A DNA stretch of 35,749 nt from Leptolyngbyaceae cyanobacterium MAG.088 (lineage in GTDB: Bacteria > Cyanobacteriota > Cyanobacteriia > Phormidesmidales > Phormidesmidaceae), in contig JAHQVZ010000349.1 in NCBI GenBank assembly GCA_019634055.1, forward strand, positions 1 through 35,749. Reading direction: 5' to 3'. Both the position numbers and the translations under genes were made by a program. Shown one piece after another: positions 1-8,847 of the stretch (positions are counted from its first letter, which is position 1; each line of letters starts with the position of its first letter). Below the pieces are notes generated by a model. The model saw only the letters and a program-made list of their open reading frames with translations, was not told the origin of the DNA and did not search any database.

Positions 1-1
1 C

Positions 2-445
2 ATCGTGTCGCAGGAACCAAACTTGCACATTCTGACGGCTGGCGTCATTCCGTCTAATCCCCTGGCAGTTCTAGAATCTCAACTCATAACCTCACTGCTA
101 CAGGCCAGTGAGAAAGCCTACGATTACATCATTATTGATAGTCCGCCAATTTTAGGATTTGTTGATGCTATCACTATCGGACGGGCAGCAGATGGCGTCC
201 TCCTCGTCATGCGACCTGGCATGGCCAATACTGAGAACATTCGTACAACGAAGACAATGCTGGCACAGTCTCAACAGAATGTGTTGGGTCTAGTGGCTAA
301 CGGCATCAATGTAAAAGGCAAATCCGAGCACTACTTCTACAATAATAATCAGGCATTCACTCCCAGCGAAAAGCAGACGAACTTTACTAACTTACCTAGC
401 AGTAAAGCCATCGACGATTCAGCCAATGTGAATGGTCGCCTCTAG
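2..445 (+). CDS. Wzc/CpsD-type polysaccharide tyrosine kinase, C-terminal part (5' truncated)
   Basis: This is the C-terminal end of a bacterial tyrosine kinase (BY-kinase) of the type that controls polymerisation and export of capsule or exopolysaccharide. The frame is open to the left edge, so the GTG at position 5 is probably an internal valine and the gene begins outside the window. Visible are the TAG.IPSNPLAVLES segment typical of the family, the Walker B stretch YDYIIIDSPP (about residues 40-49 from the GTG) and the GLVANGINVKG strand. The Walker A and A' motifs would lie upstream. The C-terminus has only two tyrosines in a HYFY motif, fewer than the tyrosine cluster seen in classical Wzc proteins. 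The next gene is an SLBB export protein, the usual partner. Confidence 0.85.
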   Translation: MVSQEPNLHILTAGVIPSNPLAVLESQLITSLLQASEKAYDYIIIDSPPILGFVDAITIGRAADGVLLVMRPGMANTENIRTTKTMLAQSQQNVLGLVANGINVKGKSEHYFYNNNQAFTPSEKQTNFTNLPSSKAIDDSANVNGRL

Positions 446-500
446 AGTCAACTTATCAGCTTGTAGTCCTTGTCTACAGAAGGCATATACTCATTCTAAA

Positions 501-1610
501 ATGACCCTTAAATCTATGTTTTTACTCAGTTTCAATCGGTTATCCAAAGCAATGCCCCTGATATTAGGGTTAATGTGCTGCGTACCCGCAGCAGCTAGGG
601 CTCAAGCTTTACCAGAAATTCCACCACCGACAGAACCTGAACTGCCGTTAGGAATTAACACAACAAACACCGCAATCCTGACCGACAGTATGCCATCTTC
701 CTATTTATTAGGTCCTGGTGATCGCATTGACATTACTGTCTATGGTTATCCAGAGTACACTGGCTCAACATCAATCCTGCCAGATGGCTCTATTACTTTG
801 CCAATCGTAGGTGATGTTCTTGCAGCAGGTAAAACAACTGAGCAGCTAACTCAAGATCTAAGCGTCACCTTAAATCGAATTCTTGTCGATCCATCAGTTT
901 CTGTAACACTGACTGCTCTCCGTCCTATTGTGATTAATGTTTCTGGAGAGGTCTATCGTCCGGGACCTTTAGAGCTTCGAGAAACAACTAATATCGCAGG
1001 TAATAATAATAATGATTTCTCCTATGCCCCTCCTTCAATCAGTAGAGCATTGGTAGAAGCAGGTGGTATTAAACGAACAGCAGATATTCGTGATGTGACA
1101 GTCATCCGTGAATTACCTAGTGGAGCCGTTGTGAGAACAAAGGTAAACCTATGGGATGCTCTTTGGTCAGCAACATTACCAGAAGAAATGTTGCTTCGAG
1201 ATGGAGATCTTGTTTATATTCCACGTTTAGCAGACGGTGAAGAACTAATTGACAATCGATTACTTGCAACGTCAAGTCTAGCTCCAGATACGGTAAGAGT
1301 TCGAGTTGTAGGGGAAGTAACAAGACCTGGAGAAGTTGCTGTTCCACCCAATAGCTCTTTATCAAGTGCGGTTGCGATCGCAGGGGGCCCTACAGATGAT
1401 GCAAGACTCAAAGATGTTGGTTTTATTCGTATGAATGACACTACGGGTGAAATCATACAAGAAGAAGTAGACCTTCGCGACTTGGTAGATACTTATCAGA
1501 TTCAAGATGGCGATGTAATTATCGTACCTAAAACAACAAGTGGTTCAGTTTTGGACCTAGCAGCTCGTTTAGTTAATCCATTAGGCTTCCTGTTCAGATT
1601 ATTTGACTAG
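501..1610 (+). CDS. Wza-type polysaccharide export protein with SLBB domains
   Basis: This is a secreted export protein of the Wza/GumB family, which forms or gates the outer-membrane route for polysaccharide. From the ATG at 501 there is a signal peptide (hydrophobic MPLILGLMCCVPAAA followed by ARAQA as a likely cleavage site). Then comes a Poly_export domain beginning YLLGPGDRIDITVYGYPEY with the LPDGSITLPIVGDV signature. Two SLBB-type repeats follow, each with a GEV.RPG core (INVSGEVYRPGPLEL and VRVVGEVTRPGEVAV). The frame is open back to an ATG at 432, which would overlap the kinase gene by 14 nt. I prefer 501 because it puts the signal peptide at the N-terminus, but neither start has a clear ribosome site. 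No lipobox is seen, unlike E. coli Wza. Confidence 0.9.
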   Translation: MTLKSMFLLSFNRLSKAMPLILGLMCCVPAAARAQALPEIPPPTEPELPLGINTTNTAILTDSMPSSYLLGPGDRIDITVYGYPEYTGSTSILPDGSITLPIVGDVLAAGKTTEQLTQDLSVTLNRILVDPSVSVTLTALRPIVINVSGEVYRPGPLELRETTNIAGNNNNDFSYAPPSISRALVEAGGIKRTADIRDVTVIRELPSGAVVRTKVNLWDALWSATLPEEMLLRDGDLVYIPRLADGEELIDNRLLATSSLAPDTVRVRVVGEVTRPGEVAVPPNSSLSSAVAIAGGPTDDARLKDVGFIRMNDTTGEIIQEEVDLRDLVDTYQIQDGDVIIVPKTTSGSVLDLAARLVNPLGFLFRLFD

Positions 1611-1738
1611 AAACAGAAGACAAAACAAACTTTGAGGATTCAAACTTGACTACATTTTACTGAAAAAGTAATCTTTATGCATTTCAGTTAAGGGCAGCAC
1701 TCCAACTATAGTTAGTCTTAAAAAACTCTTGCACTATA

Positions 1739-3004
1739 ATGCAAAAAAAAATTAAAAACTTGCTTTCTGACAAGCTTGTTAAAAATATCGGCTGGCTAAC
1801 AGCCAGCCAAATTTTTAGGCGAGTTATACGCATCGCAATAGTCGTTGTTTTAGGACGTTCCTTTAGTACCGAAGAATACGGTCTAATGGCTATCATATTT
1901 GCGATTACAGACTTTGCAAATGTTTTTATTCAGAAAGGTGGAATCGCCCCAAAGCTCATTCAAGCGAATGAAGAAGAAATCGAACAACTAGCAGACTCAG
2001 CATATTGGACAAACTGGATTCTATGCATTTCAATAGCTGCATTTCAATGTTTATTGGCATTTCCCATTGCTCTCTTCTACGACAATGAGAAATTAGTCCT
2101 GCCAATTATGATAATGGCAGCCATCTATCTCTTCAATCCATTTTATGCGGTCCAAGATGCATTATTACGACGAGAAAACAAGCTAAAAATTGGAGCTATA
2201 GCAACCGCACTGAGTTCTTTTATAAGCCAATCACTCATTGTTATCTTAGCCCTCATGGGAATGGGAATTTGGAGCATTGTCTTCGCGTTACTTATTGCCC
2301 AAGTCTGCTGGCTTATCGTGTATAGAAGAAACCATTCCTGGCGACCCAGTGGAAAATTCACGCTACAAGGCTGGCGAGCAATATTCAACTTCTCAAAATA
2401 TCCTTTGGGCATTGAAATGCTCAACTATTTGAGATCTAATATTGATTATTTATTAATTGGTCGTTTCTTTAGTGTCGATGAATTAGGACTATATTTCTTT
2501 GCCTTCAATGCAGGGTTGGGACTAAGTTTAACCGCCATAAATATGGTATCTAACTCCGTATTTCCTTACCTATGCGAGGCACGAGAGAGCATGACTTCCT
2601 TGAAAAAAAGTTATGTCAGGAGCATCAAAATTTGTGCAGCTATTATCTTCCCAATCGTTATATTACAAAGTTCCTTAGCCCCTATCTACGTCCCTATCGT
2701 ATTTAGTGAAAAATGGATTCCGGCTATCCCGGTGTTAATCATAATTTGCTTATCTGCATTACCTAGACCATTCGCGCTAGTTGCAGAACAATTACTCCTA
2801 ACCGTTGATCGCGGCATGGATGGCTTAAAGTGGAACATCTTTTTTACAGTCATATTTACCGCTGCCATCGTAATCGCAGCTCAGTTTGATATTGTCACAG
2901 TGGCAACTGTCGTACTAGGGATTCATATTTTACTACTGCCTATATTTACGGTTCTAGCATCCAAATCTGTATTTTCTGGCAAAGGGATTTTTTCAGCTTC
3001 TTAA
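1739..3004 (+). CDS. Wzx-type polysaccharide flippase (MOP superfamily)
   Basis: This 421-residue inner-membrane protein is predicted to flip lipid-linked repeat units to the periplasmic face. The sequence is hydrophobic throughout, with roughly a dozen membrane segments. It starts with the cytosolic KNIGWLTASQIFRRVIRIAIVVVLGRSFSTEEYGL stretch characteristic of the polysaccharide-synthase/flippase family (PF13440/PF01943, close to TuaB and WzxC types). The central QDALLRRENKLKIGA motif and the YLRSNIDYLLIGRFFSVDELGLYFFA repeat of that start are also typical. Length fits the family. It lies between the export protein and a GT2 enzyme on the same strand. The TATAAT directly before the ATG is too close to serve this gene. 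Substrate cannot be told from sequence. Confidence 0.88.
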   Translation: MQKKIKNLLSDKLVKNIGWLTASQIFRRVIRIAIVVVLGRSFSTEEYGLMAIIFAITDFANVFIQKGGIAPKLIQANEEEIEQLADSAYWTNWILCISIAAFQCLLAFPIALFYDNEKLVLPIMIMAAIYLFNPFYAVQDALLRRENKLKIGAIATALSSFISQSLIVILALMGMGIWSIVFALLIAQVCWLIVYRRNHSWRPSGKFTLQGWRAIFNFSKYPLGIEMLNYLRSNIDYLLIGRFFSVDELGLYFFAFNAGLGLSLTAINMVSNSVFPYLCEARESMTSLKKSYVRSIKICAAIIFPIVILQSSLAPIYVPIVFSEKWIPAIPVLIIICLSALPRPFALVAEQLLLTVDRGMDGLKWNIFFTVIFTAAIVIAAQFDIVTVATVVLGIHILLLPIFTVLASKSVFSGKGIFSAS

Positions 3005-3053
3005 TCTCTGTTAACTCATTTTAGGTTTTGATGAATTATTTCGACGTACTATT

Positions 3054-3989
3054 ATGAATTCAAATTTATTAGTTTCTATTGTTATTCCAGCCTATAACGC
3101 AGCGACCTATCTCCCAGAGGTCATCCAATCAGTCATAGATCAATCCTATAAAAATTGGGAGCTGTTAGTAATTAATGATGGGTCTAAAGATAATACAGCC
3201 GAAGTGACCAATCACTATTGCCAAAAAGACAGTCGTATTCGTCTCATTTCTAAAGAAAACGGTGGCGTTTCCGTCGCCAGAAACTTAGGTGCCAAACTTG
3301 CAAAAGGCGAGTTAATTGCTTTTTTAGACTCAGACGATCTTTGGTCAAAAGATAAGCTCTTGACTCATACTGAATATATGGAAGCGAATCCACAAGTCGG
3401 TGTCAGTTTCTCAAGAGTTGAGCTAATAGAATCCGATGGTAAAAGCACAGATAAGCTAACAGATAATATTGTTGAAACAGTTCAACCCCATGAACTTTTC
3501 TATACTAACCCAACTGTCACAACATCCAATCTTGTAATTCGCAAATCAGTTTTTGAAGAGCTAAATGGATTTGATGAATCAATGCAATACAACGAAGATA
3601 TTGATCTTCTTTTTAGGCTAGCCATCCAGAATGTATGGCGCATTGAAGGCATTGATAAAGTATTAGTTCAGTATCGCTTACATTCTTCCGGTTTATCTTC
3701 AACATTGAAGAAAATGGAGGAAGGCTGGGTAATATTAATGAAGAAAGCACGTCATAAAGCACCTAATTTGGTTGAGCAGCACTATGATGCTGCTCAAGCT
3801 GCTCAGCTACAATATTTAGCTCGTCAAACTTTGCGTTTGGACATGCCAGCTGTTTTAGGAGTGTCTTTCATTAATCGTGCACTTATTAGTAACTGGAAAA
3901 ATCTCTACAGAAGTCCTAAATTAATCGCCCTGGCCATAATCATTTACTTCAAACTCGTAACATTTAACATGTTCAAATTAAGCATTTAA
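3054..3989 (+). CDS. Glycosyltransferase family 2
   Basis: This is a 311-residue GT-A fold glycosyltransferase that adds a sugar from a nucleotide donor to a growing oligosaccharide on the cytoplasmic face. The VSIVIPAYN strand is at residues 7-15, NDGS at 41-44, the metal-binding DSDD at 92-95, and the likely catalytic NED at 180-182 after NGFDES. The C-terminus ends with a hydrophobic or amphipathic stretch (LIALAIIIYFKLVTF) that may tie it to the membrane. It starts 49 nt after the flippase gene, in the same direction, so it probably shares its transcript. Donor and acceptor are unknown. Confidence 0.92.
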   Translation: MNSNLLVSIVIPAYNAATYLPEVIQSVIDQSYKNWELLVINDGSKDNTAEVTNHYCQKDSRIRLISKENGGVSVARNLGAKLAKGELIAFLDSDDLWSKDKLLTHTEYMEANPQVGVSFSRVELIESDGKSTDKLTDNIVETVQPHELFYTNPTVTTSNLVIRKSVFEELNGFDESMQYNEDIDLLFRLAIQNVWRIEGIDKVLVQYRLHSSGLSSTLKKMEEGWVILMKKARHKAPNLVEQHYDAAQAAQLQYLARQTLRLDMPAVLGVSFINRALISNWKNLYRSPKLIALAIIIYFKLVTFNMFKLSI

Positions 3990-4079
3990 ATAATGTTATT
4001 AAATGCTATTTTAATAGAAGTTTTTCTATCATTAAAGGCCTTTCAAAAATATGGTTAATTTTGGTTCATAGGTAGCAGT

Positions 4080-5402
4080 ATGTTAAGAATTCCAAGAGTC
4101 ATTGAATATATTTTTGTTTGCTTCGGACTATGGTTCTTTTTGGGCAATCCTATTAACTTGATCACTGGCGGTGGCGCAGGTCAGCTTGTTGATGTCAGTG
4201 AAGCTAATAGTAACTTCCTACTACCAGCCATCAGTATGATGCTATACATGATTGCCATCATAGGGTTATTACTTCGCTGGAAGCTAATATTAAATCGCTT
4301 AAAATCTAGCCCACAATCTCTATTACTAATAGCATTCCTAATACTTATTTTCATTTCACCTGAGTGGTCAGCTCGACCAAATCTCTCTTCACGTCGAAGC
4401 ATTTTATTTATAGGCGCGACTGCATTTTCCACGTTCTTCTCACTCAGTTTTAATTTTAAGCAGCAGATTCGTTTCTTAGCAATTGCCCTTGGAATCAATG
4501 CAGTAGTGTGCTTCTTATTTGCAGTATTGATTCCTAAGTATGGCGTTATGCACCTTCCTCCACATACAGGGGCTTGGCGAGGTGTATACACCCACAAAAA
4601 CAAGTTAGGTGCTCAAATGGCCCTAACCACAATATTTTTGCTAACGACTCAATATATTCATGTCTTTAGAGGCAAATGGAATCAGCTGATTAAGTTTGCG
4701 CTCATTCTTGCTGCCTTTATGGTGATCGCATCTAAGTCAACTACCGCCCTGTTAGCATCAGTAACCATGGCATTAACCTTTTTTATATGTAATGCCTTAA
4801 AACTCAACTACCGCTACATGGTTATTGCTATTAGCACAATTATTTTAGTTGCTGGCTCTACATCTATCTACATTCAGGCAAATGCTGACGCTTTACTTAG
4901 CGTATTTGGCAAAGGCACTGATTTATCTGGACGAGATGAATTATGGCCAGCAGTTTGGCACATGATTTCACAGAGACCCCTGCTGGGATATGGCTACGAG
5001 GGGTTTTGGGGACCTGCAGGAGGACCTGCAGATCTCTTGCGACAATTAGTAGGCTGGCCTGCTCCCAATGCCCACAATGGTTTTCTTGAAATTTTACTGT
5101 CAGTAGGCTGGATTGGAGCCATCATCTTTTTTACTGGCTTTTTCTTGACCACCATTAAGTCTGTGCACTTAGTCAGGCTTACCAAACAGTCTTATGCTAT
5201 CTGTCCAGTTATCGTCTTAGTGTTCCTAACACTTAGTAATATGACTGAGAGTAATCTCTTTATTCGAGACTCATGGATACTATATGTTTGGGCATCACTC
5301 TCCTCAATACAGATTTTATCAACATGGTCCAACCAAAAGGCTGAAACGACTTATGAAAGAATATACGAGCTAGAACCCGAAGTGTCTGGTCGTTTACCAT
5401 AA
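4080..5402 (+). CDS. Wzy/WaaL-type O-antigen polymerase/ligase family membrane protein
   Basis: This 440-residue integral membrane protein of the O-antigen ligase/polymerase superfamily (PF04932) probably polymerises the flipped repeat units. About ten hydrophobic helices are visible. The conserved periplasmic loop contains GRDELWPAVWHMISQRPLLGYGYEGFW and the diagnostic NAHNGFLEILLSVGWIG, with the asparagine-histidine pair typical of ExoQ- and Wzy-like proteins. Being in a cluster with a flippase and a kinase favours a polymerase role over a lipid-A ligase, but the family does not separate the two by motif. A short 90-nt gap separates it from the preceding glycosyltransferase gene. Confidence 0.88.
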   Translation: MLRIPRVIEYIFVCFGLWFFLGNPINLITGGGAGQLVDVSEANSNFLLPAISMMLYMIAIIGLLLRWKLILNRLKSSPQSLLLIAFLILIFISPEWSARPNLSSRRSILFIGATAFSTFFSLSFNFKQQIRFLAIALGINAVVCFLFAVLIPKYGVMHLPPHTGAWRGVYTHKNKLGAQMALTTIFLLTTQYIHVFRGKWNQLIKFALILAAFMVIASKSTTALLASVTMALTFFICNALKLNYRYMVIAISTIILVAGSTSIYIQANADALLSVFGKGTDLSGRDELWPAVWHMISQRPLLGYGYEGFWGPAGGPADLLRQLVGWPAPNAHNGFLEILLSVGWIGAIIFFTGFFLTTIKSVHLVRLTKQSYAICPVIVLVFLTLSNMTESNLFIRDSWILYVWASLSSIQILSTWSNQKAETTYERIYELEPEVSGRLP

Positions 5403-5703
5403 TCATCTGAACTATTCCCCTTGGCATTCACGGATCTACTAAGCGAACAAATTAATCAGAAACATAAATACCACTGCAAAAATGTTATTTCCTTGAAGAG
5501 CTTACATAATACTTCTTTTAAAGATAGGGGATTGTTACACTGAAATTTAAAGATGCATTTAAGGTGAATTCTAAATCTTATCTTGATTTACTCAGAGGCT
5601 ATATGAAAGGAATGATTTCAATTATTCCTTTCACCTGAAGCCACTCTTGTTACATGTATAAATTAGCTAGATAATTGGCCTCTTCAAACATGGGAGACTT
5701 TTA
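5403..5703. other. Intergenic gap with inverted repeat
   Basis: This AT-rich gap lies between the polymerase gene and the next glycosyltransferase. It holds a perfect 10-bp inverted repeat (5604-5613 with 5624-5633, loop 10 nt). There is also a short open frame at 5531-5638 (35 codons, no ATG before residue 25) ending SIIPFT, whose composition looks protein-like but which I cannot assign. No other gene is seen. Confidence 0.6.
5604..5633. repeat. Perfect inverted repeat, 10-bp arms
   Basis: TGAAAGGAAT (5604-5613) pairs with ATTCCTTTCA (5624-5633) around a 10-nt loop. No T-run follows on either strand, so it is not a standard intrinsic terminator. It may be an mRNA-stabilising hairpin inside the polysaccharide operon or an operator. 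Confidence 0.6.
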
Positions 5704-6765
5704 ATGAGTACAAAGCTGGTGTCTGTTATAATCCCAGTCTATGGGGCTGAAGATTTTGTTGCGAGAACGATAGAATCGGTTCTAAAACAAACTTACGAAG
5801 AACTCGAGATTATCATTGTTGATGATGGAACCAAACCCGATGATAAAAGCATCGAGATCTGTCGACAGTTTGATGACCCAAGGATAAAAATCATTCATCA
5901 AGCTAATAGAGGTCTAGCTGGTGCTCGCAACACAGGCATTAGAAACTCGACTGGTGATTATATTGCGTTAGTTGATGCAGATGATTTGTGGACTCAAGAT
6001 AAGATTGAGAAGCACGTAAACCATTTAGAGCAAAATCCTGCACTTGGCATCAGCTTTAGTTATTCTGAGTTAATTGATGAACAGGATAATTCACTAGGGC
6101 TGAAGCAAGTTCCTACAAAAATCAAGAATATTACACCTGTTTATGTTCTTCGCCGCAATCCAATTGGAAACGGCTCATCACCAGTCTTTAAAAGGGAAGT
6201 CTTTAAAGATATTGAGTTTAAAGATAGTCGCCACGGAACAGAAGAGAATTTCTACTTTAATGAAGACTTTAAAAGAGCGGAAGATGTTGAGTGTTGGCTA
6301 AGAATCGCCGTAGAAACCAAATGGGAATGTGAGGGCATACCAGAACTCTTGACTCTCTATCGTGTTAATCCTGGTGGACTCTCTGCTAGCGTTATTAGCC
6401 AGTACGATTATTTAGAGAAAATCATTAATATGTACCATGAAAAATATCCAGAGATATTTTCTGCTGACGTTGTGAGTCTCGCTAAAGCCTATTTTCAAAG
6501 ATACATTGCTCGACGATCAGTCAGTATGAGAGATGGCAAACTTGCCGTCGAGTGGTTACACAAGTCCCTAAAAACAGACTTAAGAATTTTGTTTGAAGAA
6601 CCTAGAAAAACAATAGTCACTATGGTAGCGGCTTATTTTCTACACTTTATTCCCAGTTTTTATATCCTGCTAGAGCAAGCGGCTATGACTATTGCTAAAG
6701 TTCGACTCAAAGTTTCTAAATTTTTTAAACGATTTTTTTTTCAATCTAAATCACTCACAACCTAA
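5704..6765 (+). CDS. Glycosyltransferase family 2
   Basis: This is a 353-residue GT-A glycosyltransferase, the second of this family in the polysaccharide locus. LVSVIIPVYG is at residues 5-14, VDDGT at 39-43, the metal-binding DADD at 91-94, and the likely catalytic AED at 192-194 within RAEDVECWLRIA. The C-terminal 60 residues include a hydrophobic stretch (MVAAYFLHFIPSFYILLEQAAM) followed by a lysine/arginine/phenylalanine-rich tail, suggesting membrane association. An ATG preceded by GGGAGA about 9 nt upstream gives a good start. The 300-nt gap before it suggests it may have its own promoter. Sugar specificity is unknown. Confidence 0.92.
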   Translation: MSTKLVSVIIPVYGAEDFVARTIESVLKQTYEELEIIIVDDGTKPDDKSIEICRQFDDPRIKIIHQANRGLAGARNTGIRNSTGDYIALVDADDLWTQDKIEKHVNHLEQNPALGISFSYSELIDEQDNSLGLKQVPTKIKNITPVYVLRRNPIGNGSSPVFKREVFKDIEFKDSRHGTEENFYFNEDFKRAEDVECWLRIAVETKWECEGIPELLTLYRVNPGGLSASVISQYDYLEKIINMYHEKYPEIFSADVVSLAKAYFQRYIARRSVSMRDGKLAVEWLHKSLKTDLRILFEEPRKTIVTMVAAYFLHFIPSFYILLEQAAMTIAKVRLKVSKFFKRFFFQSKSLTT

Positions 6766-6826
6766 AAGAATTAACTAGTAAAAAAAAACTGTACATAGAG
6801 TAAATATTTTTAATTAGGTTCTCAGA

Positions 6827-7576
6827 ATGACCTTTATTTCTAATAGTAAAAAATTTGTATTCGTTCATTTACACAAATGTGGTGGCACCAGTATTGAACG
6901 AGCTCTTGACCAAGAAATGCAGTGGGATGATGTTATTTTAGGTAGCACCAAATACGGAGAAACGCTACAAAAGGCCTACGAAAAAAAGTTTGGAATCTAC
7001 AAGCACTCTTCTGCTTCTGAAATCAAAGGGTTAATTGGCCATCAAACTTGGGAAGAATATTTTACCTTCTCAGTCGTTAGACATCCTATTGATCGAATGG
7101 TGTCCTTTTATGAATACCTTAAGACTTACTACTTGGGAGGTTACAGAGGACCTGCAATTAAACTAATGTATGCATTAGATCAGGTTAGTTCCATTCCTCC
7201 TGCATTAACTCAACTGCCCAAACTATATGATGCGTTTAGGTGGCCTGGGGTAGTAGCTTGTCTTAAAAGCAATTCAGTCTCTGAATTTATTCATTCAGAG
7301 AAGTGCTGGCAATCTTATGGAACAATGTCTCAGTTTCATCAGCTTGCTGACGAAACAGGTGAAAATCTTATTGTTGATTATGTTGGTCGGTTAGAGGATA
7401 TCAGTGCAGACTGGGATCATATTTGTCAAAAAGTTGGAATTTCAGTCACGTTGCCCCATTCAAATAAATCTAAACGCAAGTACAAAGACTGGAGAAATTA
7501 CTTTAGCCTTGATGACATCAACTTTTTACAAGTAAAATATAAGGACGACATGGAAAGATTTAGCTATACAATTTAA
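6827..7576 (+). CDS. Sulfotransferase family protein (carbohydrate sulfotransferase type)
   Basis: This 249-residue enzyme is predicted to move sulfate from PAPS to a sugar hydroxyl. The N-terminal FVFVHLHKCGGTSIERAL (residues 10-27) is the 5'-phosphosulfate-binding loop, with K17 as the expected catalytic lysine. FSVVRHPIDRMVSFYEY (81-97) is the 3'-phosphate-binding motif, with R85 and S93 in the expected places. There is no signal peptide or membrane anchor, so it should act in the cytoplasm, probably on the lipid-linked repeat unit before flipping. Its place between two glycosyltransferase genes implies that the polymer is sulfated. The match is to the Sulfotransfer_2/family 3 group (PF03567/PF13469), judged by motif only. 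Confidence 0.88.
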   Translation: MTFISNSKKFVFVHLHKCGGTSIERALDQEMQWDDVILGSTKYGETLQKAYEKKFGIYKHSSASEIKGLIGHQTWEEYFTFSVVRHPIDRMVSFYEYLKTYYLGGYRGPAIKLMYALDQVSSIPPALTQLPKLYDAFRWPGVVACLKSNSVSEFIHSEKCWQSYGTMSQFHQLADETGENLIVDYVGRLEDISADWDHICQKVGISVTLPHSNKSKRKYKDWRNYFSLDDINFLQVKYKDDMERFSYTI

Positions 7577-7692
7577 TTTACATTAATTACATATCTGCCC
7601 CAATCAAAATTGGTAATTTAAAGGCTTTAATCCTGGTCAAACAATATAGTTCCGCATTAGTTATTGAGAGTAAACACTGAGGCAATTTGATC

Positions 7693-8763
7693 ATGAAGTG
7701 GGCCGTTATTGCTGCTTATTTTAAACAAGAACATATTGATAATAAGATGTGGCTAAGTCGTCTTGTCTCACAGGACAAGTACGACTTTGAATTGATGATG
7801 CGATCTAAACCCATCACTAACTGGCACGATAGAGAGGTTAAGGTCACTACATTTCCAGAATGGGTCATTCACTGGAAGCATGCAGCATCTGCTCTTAATA
7901 GTAATGCTGACGGTGTTATTACGTTATTTCCTCAACTACCTACAGTTATTGGCTTACAGAAGTTCTTCAAAGTTTCCAAAAAGCCTGTTATTGCCTGGAC
8001 CTTCAACGTTGGCAATTACAAAGTTGGGCCTATTCGTCGTTGGTTATCGCAAGTTAGCTTGGGCCAAATAGATCGATTCATTGTACATAGTCGTCAAGAA
8101 ATTGACATTTATAGCAAGTGGTTAGGCCTACCCAAAGATCGATTTGAGTTCGTTCCCTTTCCCTGTGCAGGCATTGAAGGAGACTATGTTGAAGAAACAG
8201 AGACTCCATTTATTGCCTCACTAGGTTCAGCTCATCGTGATTTCCCCTGTTTCTTTAAGGTAGTTGAGGAGCTAAGCATTCCGACTATCGTAGCATCCGG
8301 CCCATCTGCGTTGGAAGGAATTTCAATTCCAAGCAATGTAGAAACCCCTTTTGGCATCTCTCGTGCAGACTGCCATAAGATTGCCCAGGAAGGTCGGATA
8401 AATGTCATTGCGCTACAAGATAAGCCTGATGTGACAGCAGCCGGTCACGTAACAGTTATTGAGGCAATGCACATGGGTCGCCCTATTATCGTCAGTGATT
8501 GTTATCGCATGGGTGATTACATTAAACATGGTGAGACTGGTTGGTTAGTAAAACCAGGCTGTTCCCAGAGCTTAAAAGAAGCTATTACGTTACTTTGGAA
8601 TGACGAAGAGTTACGTAACCGTTTGGGACGTAATGCTAAGGCCTATGCTCAGAAGCATTTTACTGAAGATGCTGCGGCCAAGGAATTAGAACGTATATTA
8701 GATGATGTAACAGGCCGAAAAGACCAGAAGAAAAAGGTTCTGGCCAATGCTATCGCCTCTTAG
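7693..8763 (+). CDS. Glycosyltransferase, GT4-like (GT-B fold)
   Basis: This protein of about 356 residues ends in a Glycos_transf_1-type domain: VTAAGHVTVIEAMHMGRPIIVSD, then GETGWLVKPG and the closing LGRNAKAYAQKHFT helix. The usual first glutamate of the E-x7-E donor-binding motif is replaced (alanine in TAAGHVTVIE), while the second is kept. The N-terminal half is diverged and resembles enzymes acting on surface polysaccharides. The frame is open to a TTG at 7687, but TGAGG at 7678-7682 is spaced correctly for the ATG at 7693, so I chose that. It is the last gene of the polysaccharide run and is followed by a strong terminator. Confidence 0.85.
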   Translation: MKWAVIAAYFKQEHIDNKMWLSRLVSQDKYDFELMMRSKPITNWHDREVKVTTFPEWVIHWKHAASALNSNADGVITLFPQLPTVIGLQKFFKVSKKPVIAWTFNVGNYKVGPIRRWLSQVSLGQIDRFIVHSRQEIDIYSKWLGLPKDRFEFVPFPCAGIEGDYVEETETPFIASLGSAHRDFPCFFKVVEELSIPTIVASGPSALEGISIPSNVETPFGISRADCHKIAQEGRINVIALQDKPDVTAAGHVTVIEAMHMGRPIIVSDCYRMGDYIKHGETGWLVKPGCSQSLKEAITLLWNDEELRNRLGRNAKAYAQKHFTEDAAAKELERILDDVTGRKDQKKKVLANAIAS

Positions 8764-8813
8764 GAACAAATAGACCGTTATTGTCTTGCCCATAAACCAG
8801 CATGATAGTCTTC

Positions 8814-8847
8814 AAAAAATCCCTGGGGCGCTCCCAGGGATTTTTTT
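8814..8847 (+). terminator. Rho-independent terminator ending the polysaccharide locus
   Basis: CCCTGGG (8821-8827) pairs with CCCAGGG (8833-8839) over a 5-nt loop. The stem can extend through A6 on the left and the T7 run at 8841-8847 on the right. The flanking A and T runs could make it work in both directions. Confidence 0.9.

Noticed and set aside
1733-1738. TATAAT directly before the flippase start.
   Set aside because: Transcription would begin inside the coding sequence, so it cannot serve that gene in the normal way, and no good -35 lies 17 nt upstream.
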